From the NCBI GenBank assembly GCA_934294885.1, contig CAKRAK010000002.1:1-64000 (forward strand): a stretch of 64,000 nucleotides of DNA. Direction: 5' to 3'. Source of the stretch: an uncultured Lachnospiraceae bacterium (GTDB lineage Bacteria > Bacillota > Clostridia > Lachnospirales > Lachnospiraceae). A program made the translations under genes and the position numbers. Below, one piece after another: positions 1 to 8,514 of the stretch. The stretch's first letter is position 1. Every line of letters starts with the position of its first letter. Under the pieces are notes generated by a model, which worked only from the letters and a program-made list of their open reading frames with translations, ran no database searches and was not told where the DNA came from.

Positions 1-1
1 C

Positions 2-61
2 ATCGAGCCGAAGGCGAGATGGCATGACGAAAAATGTACTGTATCGAGCCAAAGGCGAGAT
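2..61. repeat. Two direct copies of a short hairpin, 41 bp apart
   Basis: The motif ATCGAGCC-(G/A)AAG-GCGAGAT occurs at 2-20 and again at 43-61. Each copy can fold as a small hairpin: ATC/GAT, a GA/GA internal loop (possible tandem sheared G-A pairs), GCC/GGC and a three-base loop. The only change, G to A, is in the loop. The window begins here, so the array or leader may extend upstream. It lies in front of the major pilin gene. I do not recognise a known riboswitch in what is visible. Confidence 0.5.
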
Positions 62-81
62 GCAAATCACTTCTGGTTATT

Positions 82-106
82 ATCGTCTCTGACCAAGACG
101 ATTTTA
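82..106 (+). terminator. Terminator-like hairpin just upstream of the pilin gene
   Basis: ATCGTCT at 82-88 and AGACGAT at 96-102 form a perfect 7-bp stem with a 7-base loop, followed by TTTTAAT. It lies between the hairpin repeats at 2-61 and the pilin ribosome binding site, so it could be an upstream gene's terminator or the expression platform of a pilin leader. The sequence alone does not decide. Confidence 0.45.
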
Positions 107-140
107 ATAAAAATATATATAAGTAAAGGAGAAGAACAAT

Positions 141-602
141 ATGAAAAAAATGAATAACAAAGGTTTCTCTATGGTAGAGTTAATTATCGTAATTGCTATT
201 ATGGCAATCTTAGCTGCAGCTTTAGCTCCAGCATTAATCAAGTACATCAACAAGTCAAGATTATCAACAGATATCTCAACAGGTACATCCATTGCATCTG
301 CAATCCAGACAGCATTATCTAATGAGTCTGCATATGATGATTGTAGTGACGTTACTACAGCTACTTTCGGTGCAAATACTTTTACAGGTGATATGGCATC
401 TGAGGTTACTGCTACAATTGATCCTTCTAAGTGTCTTGTAAAGTCTAAGAAGGACATGAATGGTTCTGCAATTGGCGGCACAAACTTCATCGTAACTGTA
501 AAGCCAACTACAAATGAAGTAACTGTATGGCTTGGTGCAGCTAATTCTAATCGTCTTGTATCACCATCTGTTGCTAAGTGTTTAACAGAGAAGACAAACT
601 AA
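141..602 (+). CDS. Type IV major pilin-like protein
   Basis: This encodes a 153-residue prepilin. The N-terminus has the class III signal: a short basic leader (KKMNNKG), the cleavage site G|F, glutamate at mature position 5 (FSMVE), then an unbroken hydrophobic helix (LIIVIAIMAILAAALAPAL). After cleavage by a prepilin peptidase the helix would pack into the pilus core. Two cysteines, in 'YDDCSD' and 'SKCLV', could form a C-terminal disulfide; a third lies near the end ('AKCLT'). It is the smallest pilin-like protein of the locus and is followed by hairpins, so it is probably the abundant subunit. The start is backed by AAAGGAGAAG upstream. Function is inferred from the signal and neighbours; the head domain matches nothing I recognise. 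Confidence 0.88.
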   Translation: MKKMNNKGFSMVELIIVIAIMAILAAALAPALIKYINKSRLSTDISTGTSIASAIQTALSNESAYDDCSDVTTATFGANTFTGDMASEVTATIDPSKCLVKSKKDMNGSAIGGTNFIVTVKPTTNEVTVWLGAANSNRLVSPSVAKCLTEKTN

Positions 603-614
603 TTTAAATTATAT

Positions 615-650
615 CAGCGCTTTAGGTTATCATATCTAAAGTGCTGGTTT
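615..650 (+). terminator. Terminator-like hairpin after the pilin gene
   Basis: CAGCGCTTTAG (615-625) pairs with CTAAAGTGCTG (636-646), an 11-bp stem with one G-U pair and a 10-base loop, followed by GTTTCTATGATTTTAT. The T-run is imperfect, so it could equally stabilise the 3' end of an abundant pilin transcript while letting some transcription continue into the pilM region. Confidence 0.55.
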
Positions 651-674
651 CTATGATTTTATAACATTATTATA

Positions 675-715
675 CAATCCCCTGGTCAGGGATTTGTATT
701 TTAATGTTTTTATGT
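675..715 (+). terminator. Second hairpin downstream of the pilin gene
   Basis: AATCCC (676-681) and GGGATT (89-94 of the same hundred, i.e. 689-694) form a short stem with loop CTGGTCA, followed by a T-rich stretch ending in a run of T. It is a possible back-up terminator for the pilin transcript. Confidence 0.4.
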
Positions 716-1106
716 TGTTTTTTTATGAAAATGGCATTTGCCATGATAAGACTTGTGCATTGATTGAGTAGATAGTTCTGATTGGTGTTAATGTATAATA
801 GGTCTTTGAGCTGTCAGTAGTTTTTGAATACCTGATGTCCTGGTCAGATACAGGTTTTTGGAGATGATGACAAGAATGGCAGCAACCGGCTTACAATGAG
901 TTCGGTTTAATTTTATTATTATAATAATGTGTCCGGTCAACATGTTATTGTGGTGATTAGTTAAAGGAGCGAATAGGCTCTTTGCCCGTATGGAATTTGG
1001 GCAATTATATAAGGAAATGCGGGAAAGCAGCTTGTGAGCTGGTACCTGAACATGATGGGATATTATCCCTAAAAAATAACTTCTGATTAGCGAGGGAGGC
1101 TACGAC
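716..1106. other. Long untranslated stretch before pilM
   Basis: No credible gene lies here. A perfect -10 box TATAAT is at 794-799 but has no good -35 at 16-18 bp. Several small inverted repeats follow: AACCG/CGGTT near 885-906, TTGCCC/GGGCAA near 981-1002, CAGCT/AGCTG near 1029-1042, and GGGAT/ATCCC near 1057-1070 followed by TAAAAAATAA. Together they suggest a structured leader of about 270 nt in front of the pilus operon. I could not match it to c-di-GMP-I or c-di-GMP-II consensus sequences. The ribosome binding site for the next gene is GAGGGAGG. Confidence 0.4.
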
Positions 1107-2762
1107 ATGGCGAAAAGTAATAAAGTCTTAACAGTCGAGATTACAAATGAAAGTATTACAATCATTGAAGTATCACCTTCAGTGAAGAAAGAAACAAATG
1201 TACATAATGCGTTGATTTTTGAGACGCCGGAAGATGCCTATGATGATGGTAATCTTCGTGATATTGATCGTTTGACTGCTGTAATTCGTGAGCAGTTAGA
1301 TGCAAATGGAATAACAAATAAAAATGCAATATTTATCCTTTCATCAACAAAGGTTGTAAACCGTGAGGTTGTCATTCCGGATGTAAAGGAAAATAAGATT
1401 AAGGGAATTGTAGCACAGAATGCTTCGGAATATTTCCCTGTTAACATTGAAGATTACGTTGTATCTCATTCTGTATTGGAGCATATGGTAGATGAGAATA
1501 AGGTAAAACAGATTAAGTTAATGGTTGTTGCAGCTCCGGCAGCCATGGTAAAAGGTTACTATGAATTAGGAAATGCATTAGGTTTAACGGTACAGGCAAT
1601 TGATTATGTAGGTAATGCAATGTTACAGATGATCAAGACCCAGACCGGAACCAACATGACAACAATGGTAATCCAGTTAGGTTCCGAATCTACGATATTG
1701 AATATCGTAAAGGGTGATACTTTACTGTTACAGAGAACCGTTCCTTATGGAACCAATGCAGTAGTAACTGAAGTTATGGATGAAAAGGGAGTGGATGCTA
1801 CGACAGCAATGACACTTCTTCAGAATGAGAGATTGATTACTGTTGATTTTGACGATAATGCAGCGACAGGTGCATTCCGTTACCTGATCAACAATATCGG
1901 ACGTGTAATAGATTATTATGTAACAAAGAATCCGGATAATCCGATTGATGATGTATTCTTAACCGGTGACGGTGCTTTGATTAGAGGTATTGACGGATTG
2001 TTCAAGATTCAGTTGAATATCCAGACAAGAATTATGGACAGCTTATATAAGGTTAAGTTTGATCCAAGCATTGATTTAAAGATTTATAACCCTGTATATC
2101 TGGTTGCTCCGATTGGTGCGGCTTTTGCTCCGATGGGATTCCAGATTGTAGAAGCGAAGAAAAAGAGCACTTCTAATGCAGATCCTGTTAAGGTTGGTGT
2201 AACTGTATTTGTTATAGGTGTGGTAGCAGCGTTAGGAATGACAGTGGTTACTACGATTTTAAAGAATAACGCACAGGCAGAGCAGAACAGCTTGAATTCC
2301 CAGATTGCGGCTATCTCTGATATTGATCAGATTGTTAGTGATTATGATGCTGCAGAGGCTAAGCTGGCAGATATTCAGAATCTCTATGATCAGACAAAGG
2401 ATTTGAATGAAAACTTCACAGTATTCTTTGATAACTTAGAGAGTATTCTTCCAAAGGAAATTGCTATCAATACATATTCATCCAGTGCAGAGGGAATCAC
2501 AATGGAAGGTGTGTCATCAAACTATGATGCGATTGCAAGATTCATTAAGGATTTGAAGACGATTGATTGTGTAACAGATGCATTTGTTGTAAATATTGAA
2601 GAAGAAGAAGCTACACTTACAACCGGTGATGAAGGTACCACTTCTGTAGTTGGTTCGTCATTCACATTTACTATTACAGCACAGTTTGTTTCTATGGATC
2701 AGGAAGCTGACACAACAGAAGAAACCTCTGACGGACAGCTTGAAGAGACAGTAGAAGAATAG
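1107..2762 (+). CDS. PilM-PilN fusion protein, type IV pilus inner-membrane complex
   Basis: This 551-residue protein joins two parts normally encoded separately. Residues 1 to about 350 resemble PilM, the actin-fold cytoplasmic ATPase-like component (MAKSNKVLTVEI start; 'IIDYYVTKNPDNPIDDVFLTGDGALIRGIDGLF' region typical of the ASKHA fold). A transmembrane helix lies at about 361-385 (VGVTVFVIGVVAALGMTVVTTIL). The rest is PilN-like, with a coiled-coil segment and the ferredoxin-like region marked by 'ILPKEIAINTYSSSAEGITMEGVSSNYDAIARF'-type sequence. In Gram-negative systems PilM binds the PilN cytoplasmic tail; here the contact would be covalent. It precedes a PilO-like gene by 10 bp. The acidic, Glu/Thr-rich C-terminal tail carries no recognisable domain. 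The family call is from motif reading. Confidence 0.8.
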   Translation: MAKSNKVLTVEITNESITIIEVSPSVKKETNVHNALIFETPEDAYDDGNLRDIDRLTAVIREQLDANGITNKNAIFILSSTKVVNREVVIPDVKENKIKGIVAQNASEYFPVNIEDYVVSHSVLEHMVDENKVKQIKLMVVAAPAAMVKGYYELGNALGLTVQAIDYVGNAMLQMIKTQTGTNMTTMVIQLGSESTILNIVKGDTLLLQRTVPYGTNAVVTEVMDEKGVDATTAMTLLQNERLITVDFDDNAATGAFRYLINNIGRVIDYYVTKNPDNPIDDVFLTGDGALIRGIDGLFKIQLNIQTRIMDSLYKVKFDPSIDLKIYNPVYLVAPIGAAFAPMGFQIVEAKKKSTSNADPVKVGVTVFVIGVVAALGMTVVTTILKNNAQAEQNSLNSQIAAISDIDQIVSDYDAAEAKLADIQNLYDQTKDLNENFTVFFDNLESILPKEIAINTYSSSAEGITMEGVSSNYDAIARFIKDLKTIDCVTDAFVVNIEEEEATLTTGDEGTTSVVGSSFTFTITAQFVSMDQEADTTEETSDGQLEETVEE

Positions 2763-2772
2763 GAGGGGTACC

Positions 2773-4038
2773 ATGAAGTTAAATGATACATATAAGGGTT
2801 TAATATTTGGTGTAATTGGTGTTGCTGCTGCAGCTTTATCTTTCATGTATGTTGCACAGCCGAATTACAATTCTATGCAGTCAATCAAGAGTGAGAATGT
2901 TGTATTAAAGTCTCGTCTCTCTGAATTACAGACAAAGCAGGCAAACAGAGACCAGTATCTTGCTGATACTGCTGCAGATAATGAGGAATATGATTCAATT
3001 CTGAATAGCTTCCCTGCTGATTTGAATCAGGAAGTTACCATTATGTTTGTAGAAGGTCTTCGTGATAACTACGGATTTGATGCTACATCCTTAACAATGG
3101 GTGAGAAAGAGCAGTTCTATACATTAGGTGTAGGTGGCGGAACAGATGCCCTTGCTGCTGATGGAACAACAACGGATACAACAACGACGGATGAGGCTGC
3201 TGCAGACACAACAACAGAAGCTGCAACAGCAACAACCGAGGCTGCAACTGCGGACGCAACGGGAACTACAGGAACAGATGTATTGGCTACATCAGAGCCT
3301 GCACCTCAGTATGATTGCTATCGTGCGTTGTTCCCAATGTCATATGTCGGTGATTATGAGGGAATCAAGAATGTGGTTGATTATGTGGATACATATTCTG
3401 ACCGTATGACAATCCGTTCTATTAATATTGAATATGATGCTGAAAATGATGCGTATGAAGGTGATGTGGAGATGTACTGCTATTCTATTGAAGGAGAAGA
3501 TCGTCCGGAACGTACAGTTGATTTAGATAGTGTAGAGACAGGCGTTAACAATATCTTTAATTCCGGTGCAAGCGTATCGACAACTGTAGAAGCAACATTA
3601 TCTAAGTATGATGAGACAGAAGGTTCAGAAATCGAAGCAAATTATGACTTCTATACAATGTTAAGTCCTGCATCCAGTGATGTATCAGCTAAGTTAGTTG
3701 GACAGAACGGAACAGGAAAGGAAGCAAGTGTTATTTCTAATTCAGAGGATTCTGTATCTGCTATTACTTATGAGTTCTATGATAAGGATGGAAAGACATA
3801 TTGCAAATATACATTAGACAATAGTGAATCTTATGAGGCTGAGGTTACATCTGCAGAAGATGTGAAGGTATTAATCAAATCATCAGCACGTAAAGATAAT
3901 GATGATAAGGTTGGTGTTCGTGTAACAATCAACAATTCATCAAAATTACCGGTGTACGTTAAAGTAAGTGGTGATGACAGTGTAAATCCACGTGTGACAA
4001 TTGCCGGTAAGTCAGGTTCTGTTAAGGTATACAAGTAG
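2773..4038 (+). CDS. PilO-like type IV pilus assembly protein
   Basis: This 421-residue protein has an N-terminal transmembrane helix (about residues 10-27), a coiled-coil region (SIKSENVVLKSRLSELQTKQ) and a first extracellular lobe, which is the layout of PilO. A low-complexity Thr/Ala/Glu linker at about residues 125-175 separates it from a C-terminal region containing 'YEGIKNVVDYVDTYSDRMTIRSINIEY', which fits the PilO ferredoxin-like fold. The length is about twice that of a typical PilO. Position directly after the PilM-PilN fusion supports the assignment. The start is preceded by AGGAGGGG at 2762-2769. The last 150 residues are not assigned. Confidence 0.7.
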   Translation: MKLNDTYKGLIFGVIGVAAAALSFMYVAQPNYNSMQSIKSENVVLKSRLSELQTKQANRDQYLADTAADNEEYDSILNSFPADLNQEVTIMFVEGLRDNYGFDATSLTMGEKEQFYTLGVGGGTDALAADGTTTDTTTTDEAAADTTTEAATATTEAATADATGTTGTDVLATSEPAPQYDCYRALFPMSYVGDYEGIKNVVDYVDTYSDRMTIRSINIEYDAENDAYEGDVEMYCYSIEGEDRPERTVDLDSVETGVNNIFNSGASVSTTVEATLSKYDETEGSEIEANYDFYTMLSPASSDVSAKLVGQNGTGKEASVISNSEDSVSAITYEFYDKDGKTYCKYTLDNSESYEAEVTSAEDVKVLIKSSARKDNDDKVGVRVTINNSSKLPVYVKVSGDDSVNPRVTIAGKSGSVKVYK

Positions 4039-4055
4039 AATGGAGTGAGTGTTCC

Positions 4056-5642
4056 ATGAGAAAGAAAAATAATTCGGGCTTCAGTATTGTCGAGGTTTTG
4101 ATTGCGTTAGCAATCTTCCTCATACTGATGCTCCCAATTACCAAAGGTATAATCCAGGCACTTAATATGACCACCGGCTCGAAGGAATTACAGTATCGTA
4201 ATGAATTTGCAGAAGGAATCATGGAACATGTTAAGTCGGTGAATATTGATGAGCTTTTAGCCTCTAAGTATTATTTGGATATGGGAACGGATGCTTCTTC
4301 CTTTAGCACATCAAAGAAATTGTACTGCACGGATACAACGGATCCGGATTATGCAGGTGCTCCTTTGAAGAACGCTGAAGGAAAGGATTTTGAATACGCA
4401 CAGTATCAGGTTTCCGGTTCCGTTAAGCTTGGAACGAAGCATGAAGAGTATAATTACCTTGTGGATGTAGACAGCTATGAATATGCATATGCCGGTGCCA
4501 ATACACCGGAGGATGTATTTTATCTGGATCCGAACAATATGGCGTTAGGTATTGTTGAGAATGTGGATTATACGAAGGTTGCATTGATTGATGATCAGAT
4601 TGTCAATTATGACAAGATGGCTGAGAATGCTTTGAAAGCTAAAAAGCTACAGGCGTTAAGAGAGACGGATGAGGCAGAGTATTTACAGGCTGTTCAGAAT
4701 CCGAACTATCAGTTCACCGGAGAAGGAAATCGCTTGATGACAATTAAGGTCTCCGGTGATAAAGCGAACGGCTATAAGGTTCAGTGTATATTAGATTACT
4801 ATGATGACAGTAGTGCACTTAGTTCGGCCGGTTATAACAATTATGTTGAGTATACTCCGTATGGTAAAACATTTACAAAGGAGTTACCGAATATCTATGT
4901 TTTATACAATCCGTGCCGATACAATGGCAACTATACACGTGATGATTATGTTACAGTGGATACCAGTGAATTAAAGGATAGCAGAGAAGATGTGAAGTTA
5001 TTCCTTGTAGAGACGGCTTCAACATTCTCACAAGCCATTATCGATGCGGATGCTCTTGATGCAGCTAATAATGCAGATTCCAAGTCGGATGCGGTATTCA
5101 CAGAGGATCAGGTGTTATATAATCCGGATTATGCCAATTCCGGTCAGGATCGTGATAGTACAAAGATTCATGTAGGTGCTATTGTTGGTTCGGGGAATAA
5201 CAGCAGTTCTATCACAAAGATTCATGTATACTCAAATATTGGTGATAATACAAAGGATCAGATAGATGAAGACGGAAATATAACAAAGGTTGATAGACGT
5301 AATAAAAAGACTGCAAAAGAAAATTATTTGTATTCCGACAATCCGGACGGTGAGAAGAATGAATCCGGCGAGGTGATTGCGAGATACGCGAAGGATACAA
5401 CTTTTACAAATCTTGTGAATTTTATGATGAGTAATAATCATGATGCTTTTGTAAATGCTTCCTTCCGTGGTTTGACAGGAAGCACCGATAATGCGGTTGT
5501 TGGTAATTTAAATGATGCAAAGGAACAGTCAAGAGGTATGTATGATGTTAAGGTGTATCTGAAAAAAGCATCGGAAGGTGCCATTGATACCTCACAAGAC
5601 TTACCAATCTTACAGGGAACGAAAGGGGGCAACGAATCTTGA
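4056..5642 (+). CDS. Large PilV-like minor pilin
   Basis: The 528-residue product begins with a class III prepilin signal: RKKNNSG|FSIVEVLIALAIFLILMLPITKGI, with glutamate at mature position 5 and a hydrophobic helix. The helix and the following 'NMTTGSKELQYRNEFAEGIMEHVKS' segment resemble PilV-type minor pilins, but the soluble domain is far larger than usual for PilV and matches nothing I recognise. Its stop overlaps the TTG start of the next gene by 4 bp, indicating translational coupling. A role in a pilus tip or initiation complex is inferred from co-occurrence with PilW-, PilX- and GspH-like genes. Confidence 0.75.
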   Translation: MRKKNNSGFSIVEVLIALAIFLILMLPITKGIIQALNMTTGSKELQYRNEFAEGIMEHVKSVNIDELLASKYYLDMGTDASSFSTSKKLYCTDTTDPDYAGAPLKNAEGKDFEYAQYQVSGSVKLGTKHEEYNYLVDVDSYEYAYAGANTPEDVFYLDPNNMALGIVENVDYTKVALIDDQIVNYDKMAENALKAKKLQALRETDEAEYLQAVQNPNYQFTGEGNRLMTIKVSGDKANGYKVQCILDYYDDSSALSSAGYNNYVEYTPYGKTFTKELPNIYVLYNPCRYNGNYTRDDYVTVDTSELKDSREDVKLFLVETASTFSQAIIDADALDAANNADSKSDAVFTEDQVLYNPDYANSGQDRDSTKIHVGAIVGSGNNSSSITKIHVYSNIGDNTKDQIDEDGNITKVDRRNKKTAKENYLYSDNPDGEKNESGEVIARYAKDTTFTNLVNFMMSNNHDAFVNASFRGLTGSTDNAVVGNLNDAKEQSRGMYDVKVYLKKASEGAIDTSQDLPILQGTKGGNES

Positions 5643-8500
5643 AAAAGTTAATGGATAAGATAAAAAAGATTCAGAATAATCAAGGTAACAGCTTTGTTGT
5701 TGTAGTTGCCACTATTTCATTTCTTGCTATTTTAACGGCCGCACTGTTGGTTGCAGTTGCATTGATTTATCGTTTGAAAGCATATGATATTAACACCAGA
5801 GATAACTTCTATTATCTGGAGCAGGCAATGGATGAAATCTATGCCGGTGTCGGTGGAGATTCTATGTCGATACTGAACGAAGCCTACGATGACACGTTGG
5901 AGACTTTGGTATATTATGATACAAATGATAAGCAGTATAAGACTATGACAAATAAGCAGGCAAATGCATTACTTAGAAAAACATATATGTATTTGCTGAA
6001 GAATAATGAAAACTATAGTTCCGTACCTAAGATTGAGGCTCGTTTGAACAGCTTTATCAGCAACAAATACGATGCTTCTACGAATCCGGAAGGAATTCAG
6101 ATATCCTTTAATACAGTAGAGAATCACGACAGTGATATTACAATTGTAAATCTTGTTTTAAAGAGAGAGGCTGAATACAGTACGGTAAATACCCGTTCAA
6201 AACAGAATTCTAAGGACGGAAAGGTTGCTGCGGGAGATACCTTTGTTCAGACAATCTCTACAGATATGGTAATTGGTGCTCCTCAGTTTGATGTTAACTT
6301 TAATTCAAACGCAACCGAGTTAAATGAATTGTATGAATATGCAATGATTGCTGACTGTGGTATTGAGATTACCGGAGCAGATGGTAAATCAGCAAGAGGT
6401 GATGATGTTTCCTTAACAGGTAATATTTATGCAGCTTCTGATTTCTATAACAAATATTATAATGAAAATCCGGGTAAGATTCACTGGCAGTCAGAAAACA
6501 GTGGAACAAACACCATTGACAGAGAACAGATTCAGAAGGTTAATTCTTATAGCAGGGATCGTTTGTTAGAGTGTAACGGTATTAATGTAAAGAGTATGTA
6601 CTCAGGAATTTATATTGATGGCGCTGATGTTTCTATTGCATCCGACAGATTGGTTGTTCCGGGTACGTTGGCAATCTTGAATTGCTCTGATACAACGATT
6701 TCAACTATTTCAAGTGCCTCTAATACTTGGTCTGAGGTTTGGGCTGACAGTATCGTATTAGACGGTTATTCTTTAAAGAAAAATCTGGATGGAGATTTGA
6801 AGGGTTCATCTTTGAACATGAGAGCAAATGTATTCATGTATGATGACCTGGAAGTAAATGCAAATTCAGCTTATGTATTATTAAACGGTGAGTATTACGG
6901 TTACAATTATGCATCTACAGATAACCGTACCTACTCTGAACATGCTTTGGATAACGGTACTCGTACTTTTGCGAAGAATACCAGTTCAAGCTATAAGGAT
7001 GGAAAATCCATTGAGGGTCAGGCACATTATAACAGTAGTTCCATTGTTCTAAATGGTGAGAATGCAGAACTTGATTTCTCTCTTGTTAAGACAATGTATG
7101 TAGCAGGTCAGGCTTATATCGAGTTGTCAAAGCAGACGACAACAACAGAAGAAGCAATGACATACACAGTTGATACAACAACGGTAGATGATAAGGTTAA
7201 GGTCGAGACAGATGATTATGCTGCAGTGGATCAGAATAACTATACCGTGGGTGAAAACAGCGCCGGTGAGAGAACAGCAACACCGATTCAGGATTACAGA
7301 ACCGGTGAAGCAATTTCTGTCAGAAGTAACCAGTTAGCTTATATTCCGAATACGAACGTTGTAGAGGATGAGACCGGAATCTATGTAAGTCTTCCTGCTT
7401 CTGTAAAATCAACAGAGGCGTTTAAGGATGTATGGGATGATTTATCTCATGTACCTGTTATTAAGACTGTTATTTCCGGTAAGCCATATTATTTCTATGA
7501 TTTTTCAAAAGCAAAGAATACAGCAGCTATGAATGAATTTATTGCATCTTATGCTGACTTGTTCGATCCTGAGACAATTACTTCAGGAACAGATGACCGT
7601 ACAACCGGTGAGAAAGCAAATCTGACCAATATTACAGATTATGAGTTCTTCCAGATTAAGGCATTGGATGTTGAGGTAGATAACGCAAGTACCAATATCT
7701 ATACAAACTCTGCAATTACAACAAAGACAGATAACAGCTTTAAGATTAAAGCAAGCCAGAAGAATATGGAAGCGTTAACAACGGCTGCATCCAGATTATC
7801 GGCTGACAGTGTTGATGTCAATGCAGCAGGAACCAATGCGGCATCTTTAACAAATGCTATGAATAAGCAGTACAAAGAAGTAAAATGGATGCTTACCAAT
7901 AAGAGCAACTCCAGTGATTACATTCAGGAAGCTCACTTGTTAGCGGAGGATTGTATTACACCAATTAATCATTTCTTTGATTATTCATTGGTTAACGATG
8001 AGAATACAAAATACTGTGCGTTAGAGAGTGGATATGGTGTATGGGTAAGTGAAGGCGATGTTAAGATTGGTGCTGAGACATTCTCATTAAATGGTGGTAG
8101 AAGTCGTAGGTATGATACACCATTTAAAAAGGGAAGAGTAAGAGGTATCGTAATTGCTAAGGGTGATGTTACTTTCGATACAGATGTTACTGATTTCGAA
8201 GGATTAATTGTTACCGGAGGCAAAATTATTATTAATAACTTTACGCCTACAAAGACACATATGTCATTGAATGCCAATGCAGAAATTATTAAGTCTGTAC
8301 TGAGAGAGTGTGATGCTTCTCGAGGTGAGGCAGAAGATAAAAACTTTGGTTTTGTTTGTGACATGTTCAGATTGTTTGAATCAACATATCAAAGACCGGA
8401 AGAGTCAGATGATAACGTGGTTTCATCAATGAGAAATATTAGTTCTATTCAGTTTGAGGATATGATTTCCTTAAAGAATTGGGCTAAGAACGTAGACTAG
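5639..8500 (+). CDS. Very large PilX-like minor pilin candidate
   Basis: The 953-residue protein starts at TTG (5639) with AAAGGGGG eight bases upstream and overlaps the preceding stop (TTGA). The N-terminus has a basic stretch, then 'NNQGNSFVVVVATISFLAILTAALLVAVALIYRLKAYD'. This is PilX-like: Gly before the hydrophobic helix but no glutamate at position 5, as is common for PilX/GspK-type tip subunits. The remainder is extracellular. Around residues 290-480 there are repeated short beta segments ('YSGIYIDGADVSIASDRLVVPGTLAIL' type), and near the C-terminus 'GRVRGIVIAKGDVTFDTDVTDFEGLIVTGGKI', suggesting beta-helix or polymer-like folds. This C-terminal motif is typical of proteins annotated as PilX-like in clostridia. 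The size is unusual; function is inferred. Confidence 0.65.
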   Translation: MKKLMDKIKKIQNNQGNSFVVVVATISFLAILTAALLVAVALIYRLKAYDINTRDNFYYLEQAMDEIYAGVGGDSMSILNEAYDDTLETLVYYDTNDKQYKTMTNKQANALLRKTYMYLLKNNENYSSVPKIEARLNSFISNKYDASTNPEGIQISFNTVENHDSDITIVNLVLKREAEYSTVNTRSKQNSKDGKVAAGDTFVQTISTDMVIGAPQFDVNFNSNATELNELYEYAMIADCGIEITGADGKSARGDDVSLTGNIYAASDFYNKYYNENPGKIHWQSENSGTNTIDREQIQKVNSYSRDRLLECNGINVKSMYSGIYIDGADVSIASDRLVVPGTLAILNCSDTTISTISSASNTWSEVWADSIVLDGYSLKKNLDGDLKGSSLNMRANVFMYDDLEVNANSAYVLLNGEYYGYNYASTDNRTYSEHALDNGTRTFAKNTSSSYKDGKSIEGQAHYNSSSIVLNGENAELDFSLVKTMYVAGQAYIELSKQTTTTEEAMTYTVDTTTVDDKVKVETDDYAAVDQNNYTVGENSAGERTATPIQDYRTGEAISVRSNQLAYIPNTNVVEDETGIYVSLPASVKSTEAFKDVWDDLSHVPVIKTVISGKPYYFYDFSKAKNTAAMNEFIASYADLFDPETITSGTDDRTTGEKANLTNITDYEFFQIKALDVEVDNASTNIYTNSAITTKTDNSFKIKASQKNMEALTTAASRLSADSVDVNAAGTNAASLTNAMNKQYKEVKWMLTNKSNSSDYIQEAHLLAEDCITPINHFFDYSLVNDENTKYCALESGYGVWVSEGDVKIGAETFSLNGGRSRRYDTPFKKGRVRGIVIAKGDVTFDTDVTDFEGLIVTGGKIIINNFTPTKTHMSLNANAEIIKSVLRECDASRGEAEDKNFGFVCDMFRLFESTYQRPEESDDNVVSSMRNISSIQFEDMISLKNWAKNVD

Positions 8501-8514
8501 GTGGTGATGAAGGT

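Noticed and set aside
2..61. Start of a CRISPR array
   Set aside because: Only two short repeats 41 bp apart, with internal hairpins and no further units; the next 80 bp hold a terminator-like stem and a pilin gene.
820..1106. c-di-GMP riboswitch in the pilMN leader
   Set aside because: Neither the c-di-GMP-I nor the c-di-GMP-II conserved sequence blocks could be located; only generic small stems are visible.
3134..3409. A Gln-rich open frame within the PilO-like gene
   Set aside because: It is the shifted reading of the Thr/Ala-rich codon repeats (ACA and GCA) in the real gene; no ribosome binding site.
7981..8364. A 127-codon open frame on the minus strand inside the PilX-like gene
   Set aside because: Antisense shadow of a coding region; no promoter or ribosome binding site and low-complexity composition.
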